Source of the DNA: Tardiphaga sp.
GTDB lineage: Bacteria; Pseudomonadota; Alphaproteobacteria; Rhizobiales; Xanthobacteraceae
DNA length: 42,940 bases
Assembly (NCBI RefSeq): GCF_028290495.1
Contig: NZ_JAQGJT010000097.1
Coordinates: forward strand, 1 to 42,940
Direction: 5' to 3'
Within the stretch, counting starts at the first letter, position 1. Every line of letters begins with the position of its first letter. The notes beneath the pieces are model-generated. The model was not told where the DNA came from. It ran no database searches and saw only the letters and a program-made list of their open reading frames with translations. The position numbers were made by a program, and so were the translations under genes. Positions 1 through 8,916 of the stretch are shown here, piece by piece.

Positions 1-1528
<1,528 letters not shown>

Positions 1529-1559
1529 GTTGGCAGGAGGCTTTATTGCAATAGTTACG

Positions 1560-1590
1560 AAAATGGCCGGGGATTCCCCGGCCATTTTTA
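1560..1590 (+). terminator. Rho-independent terminator after ppdK
   Basis: A perfect 13-bp stem (AAAATGGCCGGGG, loop ATT, CCCCGGCCATTTT) runs directly into a T run and starts 31 bases after the ppdK stop. It is the clearest intrinsic terminator in the window. The A-rich left arm means it could also act on the opposite strand. Confidence 0.93.
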
Positions 1591-1628
1591 CGTGCAGAAA
1601 TCGCCGTCATCGTGATTGTTCCCGCTCC

Positions 1629-1735
1629 CTCAGCTGTCGTTGCGAGGAGCGAAGCGACGCGGCAATTCAGAAGACCGCAAGCGCCGAAAGAACTGGATTG
1701 CTTCGTCGCAAGGGCTCCTCGCAACGACAGCTGAG
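1629..1735. repeat. Intergenic palindromic repeat, family A copy 1
   Basis: The outer arms pair perfectly: CTCAGCTGTCGTTGCGAGGA at the left, its complement ending at 1735. The inner arms differ. One reads GAAGCGACGCGGCAATTCAG and the other, on the reverse strand, CCTTGCGACGAAGCAATCCAG. It lies between the convergent ends of ppdK and the hydrolase-OsmC gene. Related copies lie at 5321, 8802, 12269, 23962, 24423 and 37822. It has no T run, so it is not a standard terminator. Confidence 0.9.
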
Positions 1736-1751
1736 AGAGCGGGGGCTCCCT

Positions 1752-2975
1752 CTACTCTTCCGCCGTTGTCACGATCCGGATTTCTGAGGTCAGCGTCTTG
1801 TGCACCGGGCACTTGTCGGCGATCTCCATCAATCTTGAGCGCTGCTCCGCGTCCAGCGCGCCGTCGATGGCGATCACCCGCTCGATCTGGTCGAGCATGC
1901 CGTCCTTGGTCTCGCAGTCCGCACAGTCCTTCGCATGGATCTTGGCGTGCTTTAGCGTCACCCTGACGCGATCCATCGGCAGCGCCTTGCGATCGGCGTA
2001 GAGCCGCATCGTCATTGCTGTGCAGGCGCCCAGCGCGCTCAACAGCAGGTCGTAGGGGCCGGGCCCGGTATCCGCGCCGCCAGAAGCCAGCGGTTCGTCG
2101 GCGATCAGCCGGTGTGGGCCGATCACGATCTGCTGCTGGAACTTGCTGGCGCGGGTCTCGGTCACCACCACCTGGCGCGGATCTTCCGTCGGGGCGGTCA
2201 GCGGCGCGTTGACGACAGGATCGAGATAGCGCGCCACCCAGGCGGCGATCAGGTCGGCGACGTAGATCGCGTCAGCCTGTTTCGTCAGCAGATGGTCCAT
2301 GCCGTCGAGCGAGACAAAGCTCTTGGGATGCTTCGCGGCCAAGAATATCCGTGTCGCATTGTCGATGCCGACGGTGTCGTCGGTCGGCGATTGGAGGATC
2401 AGGAGCGGCCGTCGCAGCTTGGCGATATGCGCCGCCAGATTGTGGTCGGCGACGTCGTCGAGGAATTCGCGCTTGATGCGGAACGGCCGTCCGGCGAGTT
2501 GCACCGTGACCTCGCCTTTGGCGCGGATGTCGTCGAGATGGTCGGCGAACAGATGCGTGACATGCGAGGGATCGGAGGGGGCGCCGATCGTCACCACCGC
2601 CCTGGCCTCCGGAATCTGCGCTGCCGCGGCCAGGATGGCCGCGCCGCCCAGGCTGTGGCCGATCAGGATTGCGGGCGCCTGGCGATGCTCCCGCAAATGA
2701 CCGGCGGCCAGGACGAGGTCGGCGACGTTGGAGGAGAAGGTCGTGTTGGCGAAGTCGCCTTCGCTGGAGCCGAGGCCGGTAAAGTCGAACCGCAGCACCG
2801 CGATGCCATCCGCGGTCAGCGCTGCTGCGATGCGCTTTGCCGCGAGCGTATCCTTGCTGCAGGTGAAGCAATGCGCGAACAGCGCGGTGGCGCGGACCGC
2901 GCCATCCGGCAGATCAAGCGCCGCCGCGAGCAGGTTGCCGTCCGCGCCGGTGAATTGGAAGCGTTCAGTAGGCAT
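1752..2975 (-). CDS. Alpha/beta hydrolase fused to an OsmC-family domain
   Basis: Two-domain cytoplasmic protein of 407 residues. Residues about 1-250 form an alpha/beta hydrolase, with FAHCFTCSKD near residue 33, the nucleophile elbow GHSLGG near 106-111 and a late DGMDHLLT histidine. Residues about 270-407 form an OsmC/Ohr-type domain, with the cysteines in SALGACTAMT and DKCPVHKTL expected for thiol peroxidase chemistry on organic hydroperoxides. Fused proteins of this kind are a known family; substrate and physiological role are not settled. The ATG at 2975 fits the domain start. It converges on ppdK. The gene behind it on the same strand starts about 100 bases upstream across a palindrome, so joint transcription is possible but not shown. 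Confidence 0.92.
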   Translation of the reverse strand: MPTERFQFTGADGNLLAAALDLPDGAVRATALFAHCFTCSKDTLAAKRIAAALTADGIAVLRFDFTGLGSSEGDFANTTFSSNVADLVLAAGHLREHRQAPAILIGHSLGGAAILAAAAQIPEARAVVTIGAPSDPSHVTHLFADHLDDIRAKGEVTVQLAGRPFRIKREFLDDVADHNLAAHIAKLRRPLLILQSPTDDTVGIDNATRIFLAAKHPKSFVSLDGMDHLLTKQADAIYVADLIAAWVARYLDPVVNAPLTAPTEDPRQVVVTETRASKFQQQIVIGPHRLIADEPLASGGADTGPGPYDLLLSALGACTAMTMRLYADRKALPMDRVRVTLKHAKIHAKDCADCETKDGMLDQIERVIAIDGALDAEQRSRLMEIADKCPVHKTLTSEIRIVTTAEE

Positions 2976-3014
2976 GGCGCATCCTTTCGATCAAGGTCGT
3001 TCACATACTCTACC

Positions 3015-3063
3015 GTCATCCTCAGGTGCCGTCGCGCAAGCGGTGAGCACCTCAGGATGACGA
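3015..3063. repeat. Short intergenic palindrome, family B copy 1
   Basis: The left arm CGTCATCCTCAGGTGC pairs with the right arm at 3048-3063 with one mismatch, around a GC-rich loop. A related element with a different loop lies at 41073-41120. It sits between the hydrolase-OsmC gene and the sulfite-oxidase-like gene, both on the minus strand. Confidence 0.8.
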
Positions 3064-3078
3064 CTTCGTGGCGAGTGG

Positions 3079-3741
3079 TCAGTCCTCCGAGTAGCGTTGC
3101 TCCAGCCAAGGATCGCCGCGGTTATGGTAGCCGCGGACTTCCCAGTAGCCGGGTTTGTCTTCGCTGACGAACTCGATGCTCTGCAGCCACTTGGCGCTCT
3201 TCCAGAAATACAGATGCGGCACAATCAGGCGCACCGGGCCGCCGTGGTCGCGCTCGATAGGCTGGCCAGCCCACGAATGCGCCAGCAGTGCGTCCGCGGC
3301 GGCGAAATCCTCCAGCGCAAGGTTGGTGGTGTAGCCGTCATGCGAATGCAGCACGACGAAATTCGCCTCGTCGCGCGGCTTGCACGTCGCCAGCAATTCG
3401 CGCGTGGAGAGGCCGTCCCACGTGTTGTCGTAGCGCGACCAGGTGGTGACGCAGTGGATGTCGGAGATGAATTGCTGCTGCGGCTGCGCGGTGAACTGCG
3501 CAAAGTCCCAGAACAGCGGGTTCTCGACCGCGCCGTAGACGTCGAGGCGCCAGCGTTCGCGGGAGATGTCCGGGGTAATGCCGAGGTCCAGCACCGGCCA
3601 GTCCCTGGTGAGGTGCTGGCCGGGTGGAAGTCTTTGCTCGTTCGGGCGCGCGATCCTGCCGGTGAGGAATTTGCCCTCGCGCGCCCAGCGTTGCTTGCTT
3701 TTCGTCAGCTTTGAATCCGGCGGCAGTTGATCGTCGGTCAT
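3079..3741 (-). CDS. Sulfite oxidase-like molybdopterin oxidoreductase
   Basis: 220-residue protein of the oxidoreductase molybdopterin-binding family (YuiH-like). The core runs from PVLDLGITPD to the end, and the presumed molybdenum-ligand cysteine is in DIHCVTTWSRYDN. DHGGPVRLIVPHLYFWKSAKW is the family's conserved stretch, shortened here to its features: Gly-Gly, Arg and the Lys-Ser-Ala-Lys segment. There is no signal peptide, twin-arginine motif or heme domain, so it is probably cytosolic and needs a separate redox partner, unlike MsrP or SorA. The natural substrate is unknown. It starts 34 bases after the stop of the MFS gene and on the same strand, so the two may be co-transcribed. Confidence 0.9.
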   Translation of the reverse strand: MTDDQLPPDSKLTKSKQRWAREGKFLTGRIARPNEQRLPPGQHLTRDWPVLDLGITPDISRERWRLDVYGAVENPLFWDFAQFTAQPQQQFISDIHCVTTWSRYDNTWDGLSTRELLATCKPRDEANFVVLHSHDGYTTNLALEDFAAADALLAHSWAGQPIERDHGGPVRLIVPHLYFWKSAKWLQSIEFVSEDKPGYWEVRGYHNRGDPWLEQRYSED

Positions 3742-3775
3742 TGCTGTCGCTCCGTCGTTCAGGACGACGCCGCCG

Positions 3776-5101
3776 TCACTCGTGACGGTTCATCGCCGAG
3801 GTGTGCTTGGTGTCGCGCATCGTGGCGTAAATGATCAGCGAGAGGAAGATCATGCCGCTGAGATAATAATAGAACCATTCCTCATGGCCGAGGCTCTTGA
3901 AGTACAGCGCGATCGCAGGCGCAGTGCCGCCGAAGATCGACACCGTCAGCGCGTAGGGCAGGCCGACGCCCAGCGCGCGGATGTTGGTCGGGAACAATTC
4001 GGCCTTCACCACGGCGTTGATCGAAGTGTAGCCGGCGACGAACACCCAGGCAGCGCAGATCAGCAGGAACGCGACGAACGGCGACTTGGTGTCCTTCAGC
4101 AGCGTCAGGATCGGGATCGTCGACAGCGTGCCGGCGACGCCGAAGAAGATCAGCAGCGGCTTGCGGCCGATCTTGTCGGAGAGGGCCCCGTACAGCGGCT
4201 GCAACAGGCAGGCAAAGATCAGCGTGCCGAAGATCACCGTGGTGGTCTGGTCCGTGGTCAGGCCGACCGAGAGCTTGACGAAGGTCTGCATGTAGGTAGT
4301 GAAGGTATAGAACGCCGCGGTGCCGCCGGCGGTGAGGCCGACAACCAGCAACAGCTCGCGGGGATAGGCCAGCAGGCCCTTGATCGAGCCCATCGGCTTC
4401 TTCAACCGCTTGGCTTCGAGGAACTGCGGGGTTTCGTGCATGTCACGGCGCATCACGGCGGCGAACACCGCGAGCAGGGCGCCGATCACGAACGGAATCC
4501 GCCAACCCCAGTCCTTCAGCTCCTGCTCGGTGAGGAACACCTTCTGCAGCAGCAGCAGCACGATGATCGCGGTCAGCTGGCCGCCGATCAAGGTGACGTA
4601 CTGGAAGCTCGAATAGAAGCCGCGATGCTTGGGATCGGCGACCTCCGAGAGATAGGTGGCGCTGGCGCCGTATTCGCCGCCGAGGCTGAGGCCTTCGATC
4701 ATGCGGGCGCAGGCCAGGATGACCGGTGCTGCAAAGCCGATGGTGGCGTAGGTCGGCGTGCAGGCGATGATCAGCGAGCCGAAACACATGCACAGCACCG
4801 AAAGCGTCAGCGAAATCCGCCGGCCGTATTTGTCGGCGAGGTAACCGAACAGCCAGCCGCCGAGCGGGCGCATCAGGAAGGTCGCGGCGAACAGCACGGC
4901 CGCATTGAGTTGCTGAACCACGGGGTCGCTGTTGGGAAAGAAGGCCGGTGCGAAATACAGCGCGAAGGCGGTGTAGGCGTAGAAATCATACCACTCGACG
5001 AGGTTGCCCATCGAGCCGATGAAGATCGCCTTGATCCGTTTCTTGGCGTCGTCGAAGTGAAGTTTGCCGTCGGGGTTCGGCGCTGCAATTTGTTCCGACA
5101 C
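3776..5101 (-). CDS. MFS transporter, metabolite:H+ symporter (MHS) family
   Basis: Inner-membrane proton symporter, about 441 residues with roughly 12 hydrophobic segments. The family signature is clear: VEWYDFYAYTAFALYF in helix 1, then the FGYLADKYGRR loop between helices 2 and 3, RMIEGLSLGGEYGASATYL, and a second SDKIGRKPLL loop. It resembles KgtP/ProP-type carriers for dicarboxylates, oxoacids or osmolytes; the substrate cannot be read from sequence. I chose the GTG at 5101 because GAGG lies six bases upstream. An in-frame GTG at 5143 has no visible ribosome site and would add 14 residues. The upstream region to 5421 has an inverted repeat at 5268 and a decayed family A repeat. Confidence 0.93.
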   Translation of the reverse strand: MSEQIAAPNPDGKLHFDDAKKRIKAIFIGSMGNLVEWYDFYAYTAFALYFAPAFFPNSDPVVQQLNAAVLFAATFLMRPLGGWLFGYLADKYGRRISLTLSVLCMCFGSLIIACTPTYATIGFAAPVILACARMIEGLSLGGEYGASATYLSEVADPKHRGFYSSFQYVTLIGGQLTAIIVLLLLQKVFLTEQELKDWGWRIPFVIGALLAVFAAVMRRDMHETPQFLEAKRLKKPMGSIKGLLAYPRELLLVVGLTAGGTAAFYTFTTYMQTFVKLSVGLTTDQTTTVIFGTLIFACLLQPLYGALSDKIGRKPLLIFFGVAGTLSTIPILTLLKDTKSPFVAFLLICAAWVFVAGYTSINAVVKAELFPTNIRALGVGLPYALTVSIFGGTAPAIALYFKSLGHEEWFYYYLSGMIFLSLIIYATMRDTKHTSAMNRHE

Positions 5102-5267
5102 GTGGGACCTCGTATTCCGTGAAATGAAATGCCCCGTTGCCACGATCTAGCCAAAAAGCCAATGCCGCGGAACGCATTGCAGCTGGCAGCAGGCGGTTAT
5201 CCTGCCTGGATCAAATCCATTTACAGAAACGCAGTGTCTTTCGGATCATGTTACCGGTGGTCTTGTG

Positions 5268-5282
5268 CTACGAAAGTCGTAG
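5268..5282. promoter_or_regulatory. Inverted repeat CTACGA-AAG-TCGTAG upstream of the MFS gene
   Basis: Perfect 6-bp arms with a 3-base spacer, about 170 bases upstream of the MFS start. The size and symmetry suit a dimeric regulator site, but no second copy was seen near it and no regulator gene is adjacent. The rest of the 320-base gap (5102-5421) holds only a decayed palindrome at 5321-5400; I see no gene in it. Confidence 0.35.
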
Positions 5283-5320
5283 TTAGCCAGCGTGGAGGGC
5301 GCGCGCTACGGCGATAGCCC

Positions 5321-5400
5321 TCAGTCGTCGTTTCGAGGAGCACTTGCGACGAAGCAATCCAGTCTGGCCGGGAGTGCGGCTATGTGGATTGCTTCGTCGG
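5321..5400. repeat. Family A palindrome, truncated copy 2
   Basis: It contains TCGAGGAGCACTTGCGACGA followed by AGCAATCCAG, then the opposite inner arm TGGATTGCTTCGTCGG. The outer right arm (the complement of GTCATTGCGAGG) is missing, so the element has lost its end. It lies just beyond the 3' end of the amidase gene. Confidence 0.75.
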
Positions 5401-5421
5401 GTTGGTTATATGCGGTCGTGC

Positions 5422-6849
5422 TTACTGCGCGGCGCGCGGATCGATCGGCGTAGTACCACGCAGGCCGAGCACGTCTTCAAGTACGCGGGAGCCGGCGAGC
5501 AGCTGCGCCTCGCCGCGCGGGGCGGCGACGATCTGCAATCCGACCGGCAGACCCTTCGAGGTGAAGCCGCACGGCAGCGACAGCGCCGGGCAGCACACCA
5601 GCGTGATTGCCGACACCAGCGTCAGCCATTCGATGTAGTTGTCGAACTTGTGGCCGGCGCATTCGGCGACATAGCGATCTTCGATCGGGAACGGCGGCAC
5701 GATGGTCGAGGGGATCATCAGGAGGTCGTAGGTCTTGAAGAACTCCAGCGTGCGCACCGTCATCGCCAGACGCTGCGCCTCGGCGCGTTCGAGATCCTCG
5801 ACGGTCAGCTTGAGGCCTTCCTCGATATTCCAGATCACTTCCGGCTTCAGCAGTTCGCGCTTTTCGCGCAGCAGCGCCGCCTTGGTCAGCGCGAAGTCGA
5901 AGGCGCGCAGCACGTGGAAGCAGTCGTGAGCCTCGCGCAAATCGGGATGGGCTTCCTCGACCTTGGCGCCGGCCTCGATGAAGCGCATCGCAGCCTTGCG
6001 GGTGATCTCGATGACTTCGGGATCGACCGGGCTGATGCCGCCGAGGTCCGGCGAATAGGCGACGCGCACCGGCGCGCGCGCGGTGCGCACGGCCGACAGG
6101 AACGAGGTAGGCAGCTTCGGCAGCGAGAGGGGATCGGCGATGTTCTCGCCGCTCATCGCATCCAGCATCAGCGCCAGATCCTCGACGTTGCGGGCCATCG
6201 GGCCCTGAACGCCGAGCGTGCGGTTGACACCGGCCGAGGGCGTCGTGGCTACGCGGCCGATGCTCGGGCGCAGGCCGACCACGCCACAGAAGCTCGCCGG
6301 GCTGCGCAGCGAGCCGCCCATGTCGGAGCCGTGCGCCAGCCAGGCGGTGCCGGAAGCCAGCGCCGCCGCTGCGCCGCCGGACGAGCCCGCGGCCGATTTC
6401 GACAGGTCCCACGGGTTCAGTGTCGGGCCGAACACGTCGTTGAATGTATTGGCCCCGGCGCCGAATTCCGGCGTGTTGGATTTCGCGTAGATCAGCGCGC
6501 CGTTTTCTTCGAGGCGGTCGACCAGGATGTTGGACTTGGCCGGCACGACATCCTTGTAGATCATGGAGCCCTGCGTGGTGCGCACACCGGCTACCGCAGT
6601 GAGATCCTTGATCGGCACCGGCAGGCCGGCGAGCAGGCCGCGGCTGCCTACCGGCTGCTTCATCAATTCCTTGGCAGAGTCGCGCGCGCGATCAAAGCAC
6701 AGCGTCGGCAACGCGTTGACCTTACCGTCGACCTCGGCGATTCGCGCTTCCAGCACGTCGAGCAATTCCAGCGGGGAGACCTCGCCGGCATTGAGCTTGT
6801 CAACGATGGTGCAGGCCGTCGCTTTGATGAGGGTTTGATCAGTAGCCAC
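5422..6849 (-). CDS. Amidase (amidase-signature family)
   Basis: Hydrolyses carboxamides or related C-N bonds; 475 residues, normal for the family. The Ser-cisSer-Lys triad can be placed: the lysine in LPVPIKDLTAVAG, the signature GSSGGAAAALASG, and the nucleophile region DMGGSLRSPASFCGVVGLRP. There is no signal peptide, so it is probably cytoplasmic. The start is the GTG at 6849, with GGAG six bases upstream (GGAGACGCACGTG). The longer frame to 6960 adds 37 atypical residues with no ribosome site. It is transcribed away from the formamidase-like gene at 6963, and the 113-base gap must hold both promoters. The substrate is unknown; aryl or short aliphatic amides are possible. Confidence 0.94.
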   Translation of the reverse strand: MATDQTLIKATACTIVDKLNAGEVSPLELLDVLEARIAEVDGKVNALPTLCFDRARDSAKELMKQPVGSRGLLAGLPVPIKDLTAVAGVRTTQGSMIYKDVVPAKSNILVDRLEENGALIYAKSNTPEFGAGANTFNDVFGPTLNPWDLSKSAAGSSGGAAAALASGTAWLAHGSDMGGSLRSPASFCGVVGLRPSIGRVATTPSAGVNRTLGVQGPMARNVEDLALMLDAMSGENIADPLSLPKLPTSFLSAVRTARAPVRVAYSPDLGGISPVDPEVIEITRKAAMRFIEAGAKVEEAHPDLREAHDCFHVLRAFDFALTKAALLREKRELLKPEVIWNIEEGLKLTVEDLERAEAQRLAMTVRTLEFFKTYDLLMIPSTIVPPFPIEDRYVAECAGHKFDNYIEWLTLVSAITLVCCPALSLPCGFTSKGLPVGLQIVAAPRGEAQLLAGSRVLEDVLGLRGTTPIDPRAAQ

Positions 6850-6962
6850 GTGCGTCTCCAGTTTGCTTCCGCATTGTTGTCGATCCCGACGAAATAGCCG
6901 TGTAGACCATTTTGCGGAATTGTGGAATCGCGGGCGGCTGTCCGCACAGCAGGGATGCAACC

Positions 6963-7808
6963 ATGAGTAAGCCTTTCGGCGAGACGAACTGGCGCGCGAT
7001 GAACCAGCAGGAGCTGGATGCCGGCCTCAACAACGGGACGGCCGTGCAGGGCAGCGCCGATATCTCCGCCGGCTGGGTCAAGCGATCCGATGAGATCAAG
7101 GCGAAGTATCCCGGGCATCTCGAACTCTCTTACGGCCCGGCCGAGCGCAACAAGTTCGATTTCCTGAAGGCCGCCGATGGCGGACCGACCCTGGTGCTGA
7201 TCCACGGCGGCTACTGGCAGATGCGCTCGAAGGACTTCTTTACCTGCTTCGCGGCAGGGCCGATGGCCCACGGCATCAACGTCGCGGTGATCGGCTATAC
7301 GCTGGCGCCGGAAGCGACGCTGGACCAGATCGTCGCTGAGTTGCATGCCAGCGTCGATGCGCTGGTTGAGCAGTTGCCGGCGCTGGGCGGCGATCCCGCG
7401 CGCATCGTCGTCACCGGCTGGTCGGCCGGCGGCCATCTCACCGCGACCACGCTAGCCCATCCGGCGGTCAAGGGTGGCGTGGCGATCTCGGGGATCTACG
7501 ATCTCGAGCCGATCCGGCACTCCTACCTCAACGAGAAGCTGAAGCTGGACGAGGCTATGTCGCGACGCCAGTCGCCGCTGATGCAGGACGGCGGCCCGGC
7601 GGCGCCCCTCTCGATCGTGGTCGGGGGCGGCGAACTGCCGATCCTGCGCCAGCAGAGCGCCGATCTCGCGGCCTTCCGCGCATCGCACGGTCTGCCGGTG
7701 ACCTACGAGGAAATCCCCGGCGCCAACCATTTCACCGTGATGGCCGAACTGGAATCGCCCACCGGTCGTATCACCACGCTGATCAAGCAGATGGTGGAGC
7801 GGATTTAA
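6963..7808 (+). CDS. Alpha/beta hydrolase of the kynurenine-formamidase-like type
   Basis: 281 residues from the ATG at 6963, which has AGGG eight to nine bases upstream. The oxyanion motif HGGYW (from VLIHGGYWQMRSK) and the nucleophile elbow GWSAGG are diagnostic of the formamidase/HSL-like group. The catalytic histidine is probably in PGANHFTVM near the C terminus. Known relatives hydrolyse N-formylkynurenine or carbamate-like substrates. No tryptophan-degradation genes are nearby, so a different amide or ester is likely. It is divergent from the amidase, which suggests a shared regulatory region and perhaps a common substrate class. An upstream in-frame TTG at 6912 was not used. Confidence 0.88.
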   Translation: MSKPFGETNWRAMNQQELDAGLNNGTAVQGSADISAGWVKRSDEIKAKYPGHLELSYGPAERNKFDFLKAADGGPTLVLIHGGYWQMRSKDFFTCFAAGPMAHGINVAVIGYTLAPEATLDQIVAELHASVDALVEQLPALGGDPARIVVTGWSAGGHLTATTLAHPAVKGGVAISGIYDLEPIRHSYLNEKLKLDEAMSRRQSPLMQDGGPAAPLSIVVGGGELPILRQQSADLAAFRASHGLPVTYEEIPGANHFTVMAELESPTGRITTLIKQMVERI

Positions 7809-7842
7809 GAACGCTATTGCGCCACCGCGCCTCTCGCTCAGT

Positions 7843-7945
7843 TGTCACCACCCGCGAAAGCGGGTGGCCCAGTAGACGGCGTGGTCACAATTCATTTATT
7901 GCCGGCTCGGATTACTGGGTCGCCCGGTCAAGCCGGGCGATGACA
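7843..7945. repeat. Four-stem palindromic element (cloverleaf-like), family D
   Basis: Four nested pairings can be read. Outer TGTCA (7843-7847) pairs with TGACA (7941-7945). Hairpin CCACCCGC-GAAA-GCGGGTGG spans 7848-7867. Central CCCAGTA (7868-7874) pairs with TACTGGG (7913-7919). Hairpin CGCCCGG-TCAAG-CCGGGCG spans 7921-7939. It lies between two convergent genes, where it may help end or protect both transcripts. It shares no clear sequence with family A but has the same layout as the element at 12269. Confidence 0.8.
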
Positions 7946-7985
7946 GTTGAGTTTGTGGCCACGCGTCCTGGACACGAGACCTATC

Positions 7986-8762
7986 CTATCCCCACCCGGC
8001 GCTGAGCCCGCCATCCACGGTGTAGATCACGCCCGATGTATAGCCGGCACGCTCGGAGGCCAGGAACGTCATCAGATCCGCGATCTCCCGCGGATGCGCC
8101 GCGCGGCCGAGTGGCAGGCCGGATTGTAATTCGCGAAAACGGTTCTCGTCGCCGAACTGAGCTTTGGCGCGCGTCTTCATCAGCGTGATGTGGCGCTCGG
8201 TCTCGACCGGGCCGGGGTTGATGCCGACGACGCGGATGTTGTCCTTCAGGCTCTTGCCGCCGAGCGCGCGGGTGAAGGCCATCAGGGCGGCGTTTCCGGC
8301 GCTGCCGCAGATGTAGTTGGCGTCGAATTTCTCGCCGGCCGCGCCGATGTCGTTGATGATGACCCCAAAGCCCTGCGTCTTCATCCGGGCGTAGACCAGC
8401 CGCGTCAGGTTGATAAAGCCGAACACCTTGAGATCCCAGGCGTGACGCCAGGTCGGCTCGTCGATCTTGTCGATCGAGCCGCCGGGAATGTCGCCGGCAT
8501 TGTTGACGAGGATGTCGATCCCCGAGGCGGCGTCGGCCAGGGCGGCCAGTTCGTCGGGCTTGCGCAGGTCGACGGGATGGATGGTGACGTCAACCTGGTG
8601 CCGCGCGCGCAGGCGATCGGCCAGCGCCTCCAGCAGCGCCACGTTGCGGGCAGCCAGATGCAGATGGCAGCCCTCGGCAGCGAAGGCTTCGGCGGCCGCG
8701 GCCCCAATTCCCTTCGAGGCCCCGGTGATCAGGACGCGCTTGCCGTGCAGATGAAGGTCCAT
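7986..8762 (-). CDS. SDR-family oxidoreductase with an atypical active site
   Basis: 258 residues, a classical SDR length. The Rossmann cofactor motif GASKGIG is at residues 14-20, NNAG at 87-90 and the C-terminal VDGG motif near the end. The usual YxxxK active site is absent. At the expected place the chain reads YICGSAGNAAL (150-160), with Asn where Lys is normal and the only Tyr three positions early. I recall a subfamily of SDRs with this variant, so it is not random decay. The ATG at 8762 begins the SDR fold; upstream in-frame codons come from a palindrome. It follows the fused ABC ATPase on the same strand across a repeat. Substrate unknown. Confidence 0.9.
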   Translation of the reverse strand: MDLHLHGKRVLITGASKGIGAAAAEAFAAEGCHLHLAARNVALLEALADRLRARHQVDVTIHPVDLRKPDELAALADAASGIDILVNNAGDIPGGSIDKIDEPTWRHAWDLKVFGFINLTRLVYARMKTQGFGVIINDIGAAGEKFDANYICGSAGNAALMAFTRALGGKSLKDNIRVVGINPGPVETERHITLMKTRAKAQFGDENRFRELQSGLPLGRAAHPREIADLMTFLASERAGYTSGVIYTVDGGLSAGWG

Positions 8763-8801
8763 GGGAGGCTCGCTGTTGTGAAATAGGGGCGCCGTTGCCA
8801 G

Positions 8802-8902
8802 CCCCGTCATTGCGAGGAGCGAAGCGACGCGGCAATCCAGTAGGCCATAAGCAAGGAAAGAACGGGATTGCTTCGTCGCAAGGGTTCCTCGCAATGACGG
8901 GG
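8802..8902. repeat. Family A palindrome, copy 3
   Basis: CCCCGTCATTGCGAGGAGCG at the left pairs with TCCTCGCAATGACGGGG at the right. The inner arms GAAGCGACGCGGCAATCCAG and GGGATTGCTTCGTCGCAAGG are the two standard, unequal versions. It fills the gap between the fused ABC ATPase gene and the SDR gene, both on the minus strand. Confidence 0.9.
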
Positions 8903-8916
8903 GCGTAGTTGAGGCG

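Noticed and set aside
3782..5122. 446-residue plus-strand frame opposite the MFS transporter
   Set aside because: It is Gln/Glu/Arg-rich with no membrane segment or domain, and mirrors the transporter codons.
5344..6897. 517-residue open frame on the plus strand
   Set aside because: It is antisense to the amidase, whose catalytic motifs are intact. The composition is that of a shadow frame.
6912..6962. TTG start for the formamidase-like hydrolase
   Set aside because: The added 17 residues show no family sequence, and the ATG at 6963 has a ribosome site.
8802..8902. Family A palindromes as intrinsic terminators
   Set aside because: The stems lack a following T run in the direction of the adjoining genes. 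The structure may still shape mRNA ends, but only 1560-1590 has the standard terminator form.
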